A stretch of 64,000 nucleotides of DNA from Phialophora verrucosa (Eukaryota; Ascomycota; Eurotiomycetes; Chaetothyriales; Herpotrichiellaceae), in contig MSED01000008.1 in assembly GCA_002099365.1 (NCBI GenBank), forward strand, positions 62,001-126,000. Reading direction: 5' to 3'. The notes under the pieces were generated by a model. It ran no database searches and had not been told where the DNA came from. It saw only the letters and a program-made list of their open reading frames with translations. The translations under genes and the position numbers were made by a program. Of the stretch, positions 52,776 to 64,000 are shown piece after piece. Position 1 is the stretch's first letter. Every line of letters begins with the position of its first letter.

Positions 52776-54734
52776 GTTGATGGCACGTGACCAAGGCTTG
52801 GGCTGACCACCCTCGACCCGTGCAGTGAACGAATGTCGAAACCAGTTTCGGAATGAGAGGTAAGCTGGTGCGATTCTGGGTGCTCAAGCTAACCAATGGC
52901 TGTCGGAGAAGATAAAAAGGTGTTTGTAGTGACAGAATCAGCCGTGACCACACTTGGATGAAAGATAGAAAATAGTCGGAATCACACCAGCAAAGCCAGA
53001 CTCTGGGCCACAAGGGTCAACGGTAGTGATTGTTCTCAGTTTGAGACACGTCGAGGATGAGCTTGTGGCGGGAAAAAAAGGAAGCAGCACTGTTCAGGCA
53101 AGGCTGTTGTAGGCAGCCCAGAGCCCAGCAATTCTACCTTGGATGCGCGACTTTGCGGGAGCGTCGATAGCGTCGAGAGATCTGGAGAGCCGAAATGAAG
53201 CAGTGGGGTTGGCTGATGGGCGATCGCGCGAAGAATTGGGTGTGCTGAATGTCCATCGGATGGAACGACTTTTTGGGAGTTAACAAAGAAGAGTTCGAGT
53301 CTCAGACGACCGCGACTGGCAGGGGTGTTTCAGTGCCAGCAGCGTGGTGGGGAAGGTCTCGCCTGGGTCGCCGGGTGATGTGCGTCCAAGGAAGCCTAAA
53401 CTCGGCCTGGAGAGCCCCTGTAGGTGCGGGCGGGCACCGGCTGTGACGGCGCAGCCAGTCTTGGCATCAACCGTTTGCGCCGACGGTGCAACTTGAATCA
53501 CAGCGGTTTATGCTTTCACCTGGCGGCATATCGGCGTCTAAATGGCCAGCAACGTACATGGTTACAGAAGGAATGGGAGACTCTCTCCTTTTGCTCCTCC
53601 TCGCATAGAACACGAGGAAGCTGCTTACCCGACCAAGAAGAAGGATCAAATAGGCAAGGACCCCGACCGGTCTGGTCTCTCTCTACAGTTCATAAGAGGG
53701 GCCAAAGGTGAAGGGGAAACACGACGGCCATCGCCAATAGGGCAGATAGATGTGTCCAGATAGCCTGCCATCGACCGCGTAAGCGAGTGAGCATGAAGCA
53801 ACTGCCAGCAATAGCCTTACTGGGAGCCTTTTGGTGCGCCTCACACCTCTCTCACACTAGTAGAAGAATACCAAGACCTTTTGCAGACACGTTCCCATCT
53901 CCATCTCCATTTCCATCTCCGTCTCCCCTCCTCCCGACGTCCTCTTGCTCATCATCTTCTCCCTCCATTCTGTCTTTGCTCTCATCGCTTCAACCTTGGC
54001 CAGACAATCCTTGAAACCAGCCGAGTCACTCCCTCGTGTGCTCCTGCCCTCTGCCACTGCGGGTGCCATCCCCGTCGAGTTCCGTTTCCTGTCCTTCCCT
54101 CGCCCAAAAAGAATCTTACGTCGGGCTGAGCCTGCCTGCGACCAGATTCCGTTGCACCATATTAGCAGTCACGATTGGCGATTCCTGCTTGCACCTGAGC
54201 TCTCATCATTGCCATTGCGACGGCAATCAGCTCTACGCTACCGTCTCACTTAGTTTCGTCGCTGAAACTGCCACTGCCCGATCACTCCACCTCGGCCGCA
54301 GGATCCAAATCTCTTGTCAACAGAATACCCAATTCATCCAGCTTCGGAACCATCGTTTGCCTACCGTTCGAGCGTCACACAACGTAAGCCAGGTTGAAAA
54401 GGATCGATAACAGCTTTACCACATACAGATTACTTGGCAAATTTCTGGTGAGTCTGATCATCTCTCTGCGCTGCGCTTGAGCAAGCAGCATCTACAGCCG
54501 TGCCTCCCCACGCATCCCCGGCTTCATTGCCAATCTGAAGAAATTGTCATCGCATGCAACCCAGTCTGTACTGACTTTTCTTTCCAGCTTGGTATCCTTC
54601 CCCTCCTTGGTGCTCGGGGTTTCTTGAACAACCCAGAGCATTGTCCTTCATCCCTCTTCCACTCCTCTCAAGACTCATCGGCTCGAGCGGAAAAAGAGCT
54701 AGGAAAGACAGTCCGATCCTGAACACATTTCAAG
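52776..54734. promoter_or_regulatory. Divergent region, GLE1 and SSD1, with long SSD1 leader
   Basis: Nearly 2 kb. The half next to SSD1 is strongly pyrimidine-rich with a (CCATCT)-like repeat at about 53888–53932 and probably is 5' leader of SSD1. No separate gene is supported. Confidence 0.5.
54448..54587 (+). other. Putative intron in the SSD1 5' leader
   Basis: GTGAGT donor at 54448, TACTGAC branch-like site at 54569–54575 and TTTCCAG acceptor ending at 54587, 140 nt, located before the SSD1 ATG. All three signals fit, but no coding frame tests the splice. Confidence 0.5.
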
Positions 54735-57700
54735 ATGGCACAACCAGGTCAATCTGGGGTGCCAGGCCCTGCAGGGCGCAGACTTCATATCGCCCATCGA
54801 CGAAGTCCATCTGAGCTCACCCCGCTCATGATGGAACAGCTGGCCCTTCAGCAACAAATTGAATTGCTTCAACAACAGCAGCAACAGATTGCTGCGACTC
54901 ATCAGCAGTATGTCAACATGGGCATGATCCAGCAACCTCTGCAAGGCATGCCTACCTACTCCCCTGTCCAAGGGCAACCCAACCTTTCCGCTCTTTCTCC
55001 AAATAACAACCCCAACTTTCAGTTTCCTCAGATGCAGCAACAGATGGGAATGCAAGGCAATGCCCCAACTCAGCCTGCTGCTCATCGACGGAACCAGTCT
55101 GCCCTACCGGGTATGGCCATGGGCCCTCCTCCGGCACCTTCTGCAGGTGCTGCGGGCACTGCCTACGGCGACTACAACCAGCAGGCTCTCGGACAGAATC
55201 GTGAAAACACCAGTGCACGTGGAGGTGGAAGAGGAGGCTCTGCACAAAGTGGCCATACAAGACGTCACTCACTTGCCCTTCCCGAAGCTAAGAAGGCTGC
55301 CGAGCTTGCGGAGAAGAAGAGGACGGCGGCTGGCTTTCAGTTCCCTATACCCGGTGCTGGCGGCACTGTGGAAAGCCCTGTGGCGGCGACTCCATCCGAC
55401 GACAGGCTTACCACGCCCGTCACTGCCGGGGGCTTGGGTATCGGGCGCGCTGGCAATGCTCGCAGTGTGGGTCACAGTCGCAGCCAGAGTATGGCCGCTG
55501 GAGGTGTTCGTGGTGGAGGTGCGGCTGGCCGTGGCACCAGCGCTTTCCAATTCCCACCTCAAGGTGAAGCTGGTGCAGGTAACCAGTCGGACCTCCAACG
55601 CCGTGGAAGCCAGAGCAGCCATACGAGACAAGGATCTCGAAACTTCGAAGGAAATTGGCGTCAACAGAACAACCAGCAATCCAACGACCAGTCACAACAG
55701 CAAATGGGCCAATTCAGTCAACCTCAGGGAATGGGGTTCCAGCCAGGTCACCGCGGCCGTGGATCGATCAATCAGTCTATGGGATCCATGAGCGGCTTCC
55801 AATATCCAGGCCAGCCTCAACTGGTCCAATTACAACAAGGCCAGATGATGATGCCAGGCTTTATGCCTGCGGGTCAGCAGCTGAACGCGCTGCAGATTGC
55901 TCAGCTCCAGGCATTGCAGGGTGCCCAGCTTGGTGGTCTCCAAGCCAGCCAACATGCGCCTCCCATGGGCTTGCAACAGCAGCAACAACAGCAGAGAAAG
56001 ACTCTGTTCACTCCCTATCTCCCCCAAGCTACACTCCCTGCGCTGCTGAATGACGGCCAGCTGGTTGCTGGCATTCTTCGAGTGAACAAGAAGAATCGTT
56101 CCGACGCCTATGTCACCACGAGTGACCTTGACGCTGATATCTTCATCTGCGGCAGTAAAGACCGAAACCGGGCTCTTGAGGGTGACTTGGTGGCCATCGA
56201 GCTGCTTGACGTGGATGAAGTCTGGGGTCAGAAGCGTGAGAAGGAAGAAAAGAAAAAGCGCAAGGACATCACCGATACGCGCTCATCCGGTACTGGTCAG
56301 AATGGCAAGAGTGATACCTCCTCGACTACCGATACCACGTCGATTGCACCTGATGGTAGCATTCGTCGACGTGGCAGTCTTCGTCAACGTCCGACGCAGA
56401 AGAAGAATGACGACGTTGAGGTCGAAGGGCAGAGTCTGCTGCTCATGGAGGAAGAGGAAATCAGCGATGAGCAAAAGCCACTCTATGCCGGGCACGTCGT
56501 CGCAGTTATCGAACGTGTCGCCGGGCAAATGTTCTCAGGGACCCTCGGTCTTTTGCGCCCGAGCAGTCAGGCCACCAAAGAGAAGCAAGAGGCTGAAAGA
56601 CAGCAACGTGATGGCGGACATTCACGATCGGAGTCTCGCATGCAGGACAAGCCCAAGATTGTCTGGTTCAAGCCTACCGACAAACGTGTGCCCTTGATTG
56701 CCATTCCCACAGAACAAGCACCTCGAGACTTTGTCGACAAGCACATGGATTACGCCAACAGAATCTTCGTCGCCTGCATAAAGCGCTGGCCGATCACTTC
56801 TTTGCATCCGTTTGGCACACTGGTCGAGCAACTAGGGGAGATGGGTGACCTCCGCGTCGAGACTGACGCATTACTGCGAGACAACAACTTCGGGTCTGAC
56901 GAATTCTCCGATGCCGTCCTGAAGAGTGTCGGATGGGATGACTGGTCCTTGAAGACCGAGAGTGAGGAAAGTCTGAGTTCTCGTCTTGACTTGCGAAATG
57001 AGCGAACCTTCACAATCGACCCCAATGGCACCAACGAACTCGATGATGCTCTTCATATCAAACAACTTGACAATGGGTTGGTGGAGCTTGGTATTCACGT
57101 GACTGATGTGGCGCACTTTGTCAAAGCAAACTCGTTGGTGGACCGAGAGGCCAAGAAGCGAGGAACTGGCGTTTATTTGATGACCAGAGCTGTCAACATG
57201 CTGCCGCCCAAGCTGTGTGCTGAGGTTTGCTCCCTTCTTCCCGGGGAGGGTCGCTTGACGGTGAGCGTGATCTTCAAGGTGAACAGCGAAACTGGGCAGG
57301 TCGAAGGAGAACCCGTCATCCGAAAGTCGATCATTCAGAGCTCAGGCAAGCTGTCGTACAAGACAATCGATGCCGTTATTAAGGGCGGTGAGCAATCAGG
57401 CCTCCAAGGTGCTACCGTCGACGACATCAAGACTTTGCACAAGCTGGCGAACAAATTCCGAGAAGCTCGCTTCGGGAACCGCTCCGCGAACATTGCTCCC
57501 CTCCGATTGCTTTATCAGCTCGACGACGAGAACGTCCCAGTCGAACAGAACATCTTCAACACTTCAGCTGCTCATGAGATCATGGAAGAGCTTGCCGCCA
57601 AGGCGAACTTCTTCGTCGCCCAGAAGATTTTCGCAGCCATGCCCGACAAGGCTTTTCTGAGAAGACAATCGCCTCCCAACCCACGTCGGCTTCTGACATT

Positions 57701-58887
57701 TGTGGACCGCATGACTAAAGCCGGCTATGAAGTCGACAGCTCCAGCAGTGGTACTCTGCAGAACAGCCTCTTCAAGGTGGAGGACGCCGACCTACGCAAG
57801 GGTATGGAGACTCTCCTGGTCAAGACCCTTCAGCGTGCCAAGTATTACATCGGCAACCAGATCGGAGATGACCATCGCCAGCATTTCGCTTTGAACTTGC
57901 CTCTGTATACCCACTTCACCAACCCTTCGCGAAGATATGCCGACATTGTTGTCCACCGCCAGTTGGAGGCTGCGCTCTCCAATGGTGCCATTGACTTCAA
58001 TGAAGACTTGGAAAGCTTGGCCAAGACTGCAGAGCAATGCAACAACAAGAAAGACTCCGCTCATGCCGCACAGGAGCAGAGTGTCCACATCGAATCCTGT
58101 CGACTCATGGACAAGAAGAGCAAGGAGGTCGGCGGCGATCTCATCAGCGAGGGTATCGTCATCTGTGTGTACGAGTCCGCCTTCGATATCCTCATCCCAG
58201 AGTACGGCTTCGAGAAACGTGTTCACTGCGATCAGCTTCCGCTGAAGAAGGCCGAATTCCGCAAGGATGAAAGAGTGCTCGAGCTCTATTGGGAAAAGGG
58301 CGTCCCATCGTCTGCTTACGTTCCTGAAGACGAGAGACCTCGTACCTCGGCAAGCACCAGGGGGGGTACGAACAGTGCAACCGAATCGGCCAGAGAACGC
58401 GCCAAAGAACGATACGAGTCACAGCGCAAACAGACCGATAGCAATACGATGTCGACCGATGATGTTGATGCTCTGTTCGACGACGATGACAGCGCGTCTG
58501 AGATCACAGAGATGGCTTCCGGAGTATCTCTGACCAACCAAGCTGACCGATCGACTCAGAGTTTGCCACCATCTCCCGGCCGCAACGGAAGTTCATCCAA
58601 CGGCCCGGCCAGGACCCAATCGGACTCGAGAATTGCCAAAGCGGGTGGCAACATCCCCGAGAACAACCTGACCGACAAAGAGAAGTATCTCAGCTATTTC
58701 AAGCTGAGAGAGGAAGGTGGCGAATACATCCAGGACGTGACTGAAATGACTCGTGTGCCGGTCATCTTGAAAACCGACCTCACAAAAAGTCCACCGTAAG
58801 TTGCAACTCCTCATGGCTCAGTCGAAATGTCACTAACATGCTTGTAGATGCTTGACTATTCGATCCATGAACCCATACGCATTGTAA
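54735..58887 (+). CDS. SSD1: SSD1-type mRNA-binding protein (RNase II-like)
   Basis: Exons 54735–58795 and 58848–58887 joined by a GTAAGT…CACTAAC…TTGTAG intron; 1366 residues. The intron restores the ending TKSPPCLTIRSMNPYAL, typical of Ssd1; without it the protein would stop 13 codons early. Ssd1 binds mRNAs for cell-wall proteins and is controlled by the NDR kinase Cbk1. The N-terminal 420 residues are disordered and rich in Gln, Gly and Ser (QQQQQQQ-type tracts), with Cbk1-type His-x-x-x-x-Ser sites visible (HRRSPS, HRRNQS, HSRSQS, HTRQGS, HTRRHS). Cold-shock domains start near 424 and the RNB domain near 750. The RNB metal motif reads DPNGTNELDDAL, where nucleases have a further Asp, so it is probably an RNA-binding pseudonuclease. 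The C-terminal tail is Ser/Thr-rich. Confidence 0.96.
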
Positions 58888-60400
58888 TTGGTGCGCCGTG
58901 ATCAGGTAATCACTCACCAGCACTAATGATCAACATCACCTATCCGTGATGGAATGAATGGTCAATCCTCTTTGACCTACGAGTCGGTCTGAACGTATTG
59001 ACAGCAGTTTACCAGACGACAGCAGTGGGATGTGGAGGTATTGGCTGTGTTGGAGAAGCATTGGTAACAAGAAGCGGTATTGGCGTGGTCTAAAGTCAGC
59101 ATGGGAGACTGCCATCCGGGCAAGGAAGGCACATAGTCATTTTTGGCACGAACCGCGTTTAGGTGCTGGGAAGCTGGCAAATGTTGGCGGAGATAGTCCC
59201 AAAGGCAGCAGCAGGGCGACAGACCAAAAGTGTATGTAGCGTAAGCTAGCGTATTGAGCGAGTATGAATACCACAAATCTCCCCCCGTGGTTTTCATGGA
59301 CCAACTAACTGGACCAGCAGTTCAACGTCGAGGTACCAGTAAGGCTGTGCACAGATCTCGGACTGGCAAGGGAGTCCCGATACAACCAACGGGATGAATA
59401 TATCTCTCTGGCCGAACAGTAACAACGAAGGCCATCACAACTAAACTAGGCTGGTGCTGTCGCGGACGTAGGGAAAGTACCCGCGGGAGTCCCGTCCGAA
59501 GGAGAGAGAGCAAACCCTGCTGGTTGAGAACCCACTTGATCGGATGCTGGCTGGCTTGAGCACGCGCTACAAATCATGTCGCTTCCCCACGAGAAAGAAG
59601 GATCACAGAAGCAGGAAGGAATACTAGCTGGAGACACATAAGAGAAGTAAAGTTATCCCAAAATGCTGGTTGACTTGTCGAGGGTAATACTCACTATCTG
59701 CTGGCTGTGCCGTGGGATGCTCAATTACATTTATTGTCGCTGGGCCCATTTGAGGTCAATACTTGACCTCAGGAGTCTCGGGGATAGACCACACAGGAAA
59801 TTGAAAATGAGCCGGAATGCGTCTGTGACAGCCGGTGGTACCGCGCAACAGCAAGGTTGCTTCTCGCCCGCGGTCTGCCGCTTGGATAATGAAAGGAAAG
59901 ACCAAGAGAAGACTCTTGCTGGAAGCTTTTCTTTTCTTAGACGAGGCTGTGAGCCCCGTTCAATATTAATATACTATAGTACGCATATACGTATCAAAAG
60001 TGTCCATCTCCTTGGGTGTCAAAACCTGGCCATACTCCAGGGCCATCGAAGAGAATGCCAATGTTCGAGGCTCGCTACAAGGAATATATCGCCGTGGGCT
60101 GTGCGAACCAATATCCCATCCCCCAACAACCTCAAGTGACTGACCACTTCGAGTCGTCGGATTTCTCCCCGAGATGTCGTATAAGAAAAGTGTGTGATTG
60201 CACGTTCTTTCACCCAAAGGGAGTGCCACACTATATTGGCGCAGGAAAGTCTGTAGCTTGATTTTTCCCCGCTGATCATAAACGTTTTGGCTCCTGCGAT
60301 ATTGTAGTTCTGCAAACTTCGCTTCGTTCGTACCGTATGTGGGCATTTAAGGCCATCTCGTGAGGGGCCTTCTACATCTGCCCGAGTGCGTGCGGTACTT
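58888..60400. other. Gene-poor stretch downstream of SSD1
   Basis: Frames up to 158 codons (59663–60139 plus, 59966–60346 minus) have no domains and no consistent splice partners. Base composition becomes more AT-rich towards 60400. No gene is called. Confidence 0.45.
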
Positions 60401-60439
60401 CGGCGGCCGTGCTATAGAGTGACGAAGTTGTAGAATGTC

Positions 60440-61090
60440 GGCGAAGGTATATTATGTACCTTCCTTCACTGAGTATATATATTAGTACTACTAAGTACTA
60501 TACTATATACTATGTCCTATGTCCTATATCTATTTAGTAATACCTAGTACTACCGCACCGCTGTATACTATGTTTATATAACTTTAGTTCGAGCTAAGTA
60601 CTACTTGCTACTATACTTATAATTATTAACTATAGTATTACTCACTAAAAGGTGACCTTCTTAGGAATAGGTATAGACTATATAAATAGGTAGGGCGTAG
60701 TAATCTAGTAATAATTTAAATATTAGGCCATTCCTTAACTTTACATCTTAACTAAGTAGACTCGAACTATAAGAGCTAGAGCGAGAGTCTCCTATACGAC
60801 AATGGCACGGGAGATATACTCTTAACTCCCCTAGCTTAATAGTAAGTGCTAACGTATTTATGTAGCGGGCTACCTTACCGTTCGTAATACTATAGTAGTT
60901 CTACTCTAGTAGTATATAGAAAGTGCTATAGTACCTACCCACTGTAGGAGGTTAAAGTAGGGTAGTACTAGACTATAATATAAAACTTATATTTAAGATA
61001 TAACATAGCCTTCCTTATATAACTCTGTTTAATATTAACGGCCCTTTTAAAAATTTAATATAGGCTAAGACTAAGTTAAGAGTCTAAAAC
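60440..61090. repeat. AT/TpA-rich island, probably RIP-mutated repeat
   Basis: The sequence turns abruptly AT-rich and is full of TA steps with no usable reading frame. In 60481–60540 I count 15 G/C in 60 bases, 17 TpA against 9 ApT, no CpA and 2 TpG against 10 ApC plus GpT; 60961–61020 has 14 G/C. Loss of CpA/TpG with TpA excess is the footprint of repeat-induced point mutation, which acts on duplicated DNA, so this is probably a dead transposon. Its class cannot be told. Confidence 0.65.
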
Positions 61091-61560
61091 TCGCCTAGTC
61101 GGAGAAATACCTTAAGGACGACCTGAAGAAGGGCGTGCCGCCCTCACTCAAGACGCTGCTGGGACTGAGAGAGGCTGCCGCGCGGCGACGAGAATGGTGC
61201 AACGCACTGGACTGCCGGGACAGTACATTACCTCCACCGTCGAAGAGAGCTAGCTGGCAGAGCTGCAGGCGCCACATCCCGATAGCGACGATGCGGCGCT
61301 GATTCGCGCTTAAGAACAACGGCGAGGTGGTGACTAGGCGGTGGCCAGCTGAGACCACCTAAGGCCGGGTTGACTTTGCGACGGTGGTTAATGCGGCTAA
61401 GCTACGATGGTCTGAGTCTATGGAATCTGATGGGCCGGTAGCGGGCTGGAGGTTGTGCAGTCCGATTCTAACTAATCAAGAAAGAGGAGGTACAGCACAT
61501 TCTTTCCAGCGAGGGCTGGCGTCTACATGAGACCTTAGGTGCGACTCGAGCGACGTGAAA
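61091..61560. pseudogene. GC-rich relic next to the AT-rich island
   Basis: Right beside the island the composition jumps (61141–61200 has 40 G/C of 60). A plus-strand frame from about 61098 reads EKYLKDDLKKGVPPSLKT followed by an Arg-rich stretch, then meets a stop near 61300; other frames are also broken. It may be a less-mutated part of the same element or an inserted gene fragment. I do not recognise the protein. Confidence 0.35.
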
Positions 61561-61807
61561 CGAGACTAGATAAATAATAAATAAAAGTAGATGTGTGAGT
61601 TTATGTGCTGGTATTGATTCTTTAGAAGTTCTAATCAGAAGAAGAAGACACTACGAATTTCACTACTTTAGGTTTAGTGTACTTTACTTATCAGGTAAAT
61701 CTATTTAGGATAGTCAATGGAGAATTTCCTAAAGAAGTGAGCACATGTATTGTATTATAAGTACCTAGTATATACATGGCTACTTGACTAGTTCCCTCAG
61801 CAATCTT

Positions 61808-62998
61808 TCACAGTTCGTTCTGAAGCCACGCGTAATCCTCATCCTCGCCGCCCGCCGTTCGCTTCACAAACTCATCGAGGCGGGACCAAGTTCCGGGCAT
61901 GGCGTCGATGCCGACCACGGGATCCTGGCGCAGACGAACGAAATAGGTCCTGTTGAACGCGATGCCACGGTCCTCCTCTCCCATCAAAACGGAGTCTACT
62001 TCTGCCGTGAAAGATCTGCGGTAATCCAACCTCACTTTCCCCACGTAGAACTGTCTGGTCCACAGGAAATCGATCTCTCCAGGAGATAGTTCCTGTCGTT
62101 GCGCGAGTCCTCCGTCCCCAGCAGCAATGATCGTCATCAACAGCATCGACAAGATCAGGTAGAGCACCCGGCGTGCACGGGAGGGGCTTTTCTTGTCCAT
62201 GAGAGCAGTCGTTCTGGAGTTGAGGTAGAACCGCACGAGCGTCTGTGTTGTTTCCAGTGGCAGCACTTGCCAGTCATGGAGAAGCCCCACCGGAATCAGT
62301 CGGGCACATTCAAGAAGCCACCATCCACGAATGAGAATGCTGGCTGACTTCGGAGGAGTTGTTCTGGTCGTGTCATTGTGGTCGTTGTAGGTCTCCTTGT
62401 CAGAGCGGTCTGACTTGCCGAATCGTCGAGATGATCTCGAGAAGAAAGTGAGCAGTAGACCACTCATCGAGAGAACAGCTTCGTAAAGAAATAGGATTGC
62501 CTCGGCCTCTATGGGCAGTTCCGCCGTTGCTTGTCCCGACCCATAGGACCATCGTAGGAATCGCCCGATGTGTTGGCTGAGCTTGAGCCAAATGCCAGTA
62601 AGGCCGGTCGCGAAGTAGCTAAACATCCATATACAGACATCCTGGGTGCGGATATGGAAGCTGTCATGGTTGAGGACAGTAGGGGCAAGCAATCTCGCAG
62701 CATGTGCTGGTAGAATGACTGCAGCGTACAGAAGGAGCGTCCAGTCGGGTACGATGGTGTTGCCGAACAGTAAGAATTGCCACAAGCGTGGGAATGCGCG
62801 GTCTGTGGCAGACAGCAAACATTCACGGAAGATTTCGTCCAAGTCCTCAAATTGACTGCCGTCATGCCTCATGAACCGGTGGGAAGGCGGAGGTTGCAGC
62901 GGCCCAAGAAGCGCCTGAACGCACTCAGGTGAGGTGGCAGTGGTCTGCCCATATAGCTTCGCATGGTAATTAGTACTAAGACTGGCATGGTATTGCAT
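61808..62998 (-). CDS. Multi-pass membrane protein of unknown function, 5' end unresolved
   Basis: The frame from the ATG at 62998 gives 396 residues. I do not recognise the family. Hydrophobic segments are visible at WTLLLYAAVILPAHAARLL, VCIWMFSYFATGLTGIWL, AILFLYEAVLSMSGLLLTFF, a GWWLLECARLIPVGLL stretch and RRVLYLILSMLLMTIIAAG, so five or more helices. The C-terminus (about 90 residues) is soluble and acidic. The start is doubtful: another frame just upstream (about 63061–63156) encodes TNLLIGTTAFMITTFCYRY and ends at a GTGAGA donor; splicing it to a GGGCAG acceptor at 62945–62946 keeps frame (exon resuming at 62944) and adds a further helix, which would place the ATG at 62998 inside an intron. 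I could not trace the first exon beyond about 63170. Confidence 0.65.
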   Translation of the reverse strand: MQYHASLSTNYHAKLYGQTTATSPECVQALLGPLQPPPSHRFMRHDGSQFEDLDEIFRECLLSATDRAFPRLWQFLLFGNTIVPDWTLLLYAAVILPAHAARLLAPTVLNHDSFHIRTQDVCIWMFSYFATGLTGIWLKLSQHIGRFLRWSYGSGQATAELPIEAEAILFLYEAVLSMSGLLLTFFSRSSRRFGKSDRSDKETYNDHNDTTRTTPPKSASILIRGWWLLECARLIPVGLLHDWQVLPLETTQTLVRFYLNSRTTALMDKKSPSRARRVLYLILSMLLMTIIAAGDGGLAQRQELSPGEIDFLWTRQFYVGKVRLDYRRSFTAEVDSVLMGEEDRGIAFNRTYFVRLRQDPVVGIDAMPGTWSRLDEFVKRTAGGEDEDYAWLQNEL

Positions 62999-63073
62999 CG
63001 GAAACCCACTGCGATGGCTCGACAGTCGTTTCTCAGCGCCCTCAGGCTGGTATATCTCACATAACGGTAGCAA

Positions 63074-64000
63074 AACGTCGTTATCATAAATGCTGTGGTG
63101 CCGATTAAGAGATTTGTCTTGGTGAAGACGGCCTTCCTCAAGTGTCTGACCCGCACACTTGAAGCACTAATTTAGGATGGCGAGTCGGTTCGGTGATTCC
63201 TCCTACAACGGACAGCGCTGCAGCGAGGCCCGTTGCGCCTCCATCGTTTATCGAGGAAGCAGAAGTTGTTGACTTCATGCCGAGCCAAGTGTTGAGAATT
63301 GACAAGACAAACAAAGATGCGTCAGTGCGAGATACATACTTCTTATCTCGACGAGACCTTCATGTCTCCCCCCTGGATCGTGCATGCATCGGCACTACCG
63401 TAACCTGCCAATCCATCCAGCATTCGCTTCGCCAAACAGGCCGAATCTTCGCTAGCAGGGTTGTAAAATTAAGCATTCGCCTAGGCCTAACGGAAGATGA
63501 TTGCGGGGGACTAAGCCCCGTCGCGAAGTGCGTTAGTAAGTATCCATGAAGCTGGCTCGTGTTTACTGAAGAGCTCCCAAGAGAGCCGCACAGCCGCCAA
63601 CAATATTGAGCATAACAACGCTGATCTGAGCAAACAATACGAAGTATGTATTGTCGATGACATATGCTTTGTTTAGGCGCAGATGGGGTTTCGGATACAC
63701 GACTCGACCAGCATTGTCAATGCCAGGATGTCTTCTCTCACCGAGGACTGGATAAGTATTCGTTAATCGTGTCGACTGACTTCCACTCTCGCCACATGTG
63801 TATGGGCGTACTGCGGTGACACCCCGCAGTCCTGTTAGATCAACCTCAAGTTTCTTTAAGTCTCAGATCGTGGACAAATGCCGTCGTCGTCAACAACCTC
63901 GAATGATCCGTAGCGGGTAAGTTGCCTGAGCTAACCACATCGGCCTTGGCTGGAGAAACCTCGAAGACATTCAATGGACAATCACGGTCATACCAGTGGA
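63074..64000. other. Right end of window, no gene resolved
   Basis: It may contain the first exon(s) of the membrane protein; a minus-strand ATG at 63278 opens a 46-codon frame (MKSTTSASSINDGG) that I could not splice on. The plus-strand frame 63193–63549 is largely its antisense. Nothing recognisable from 63540 to the end. Confidence 0.35.

Noticed and set aside
63193..63549. 118-codon plus-strand frame
   Set aside because: Partly antisense to a possible first exon of the membrane protein; no domain.
1..64000. Search for CRISPR arrays, rRNA, tRNA, PKS/NRPS or intact transposase genes
   Set aside because: None was seen by eye; tRNAs with introns could be missed and a covariance-model scan would be decisive.

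Overview
The window is nuclear DNA of a filamentous ascomycete (Pezizomycotina). Most genes are split by 47–150 bp GT–AG introns, starts often sit in an A/G-at-minus-3 context, and the gene set is fungal: PHO81, KRI1, SIP3, GLE1, SSD1, a Zn2Cys6 factor, a C2H2/fungal_trans factor and a bZIP/DUF3425 factor. A Eurotiomycete such as a black yeast is my guess and cannot be proved from sequence alone. I rebuilt 25 protein-coding genes by joining reading frames at splice sites and checking that phase is kept. One is cut by the left edge and one has an unresolved 5' end.

Layout. (1) 1–15.9 kb is an accessory metabolic block: an FMN-dependent 2-hydroxyacid dehydrogenase (cut at the left edge), a cyclase-family hydrolase, a short-chain dehydrogenase, a C2H2/fungal_trans regulator, a ketopantoate-hydroxymethyltransferase-like enzyme divergent from a zinc polyol-type dehydrogenase, a small DUF4267 membrane protein and a sugar-type MFS transporter. 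Regulator, transporter and redox/aldol enzymes together look like a catabolic cluster, but the substrate is unknown. (2) 16.5–34.8 kb is mostly housekeeping: PHO81 (phosphate sensing), a Pro/Ser-rich protein, the mitochondrial ADP/ATP carrier, KRI1 (ribosome biogenesis) and SIP3 (BAR-PH-GRAM-VASt sterol-contact protein), then a Zn2Cys6 factor. (3) 36–50 kb is a second accessory stretch: aquaglyceroporin-like channel, acyl-CoA dehydrogenase, HpcH/HpaI aldolase, glutaredoxin-like protein, RING protein with an Asp/Asn-rich insert, bZIP-like factor next to a second MFS transporter, and a histidine phosphatase. (4) 51–58.9 kb holds GLE1 (mRNA export) and SSD1 (mRNA-binding pseudonuclease). (5) 58.9–61.8 kb is gene-poor and contains an AT-rich, TpA-rich island that looks RIP-mutated. 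(6) A multi-pass membrane protein lies at the right end.

The most unusual points are in gene architecture: a 10-nt microexon in the second transporter, a PHO81 start codon split by an intron, a GC–AG intron in the first transporter, and a stop-free 147-nt intron in the Zn2Cys6 factor. I saw no CRISPR array, bacterial operon, intact transposon, rRNA or tRNA, and no PKS/NRPS core gene.
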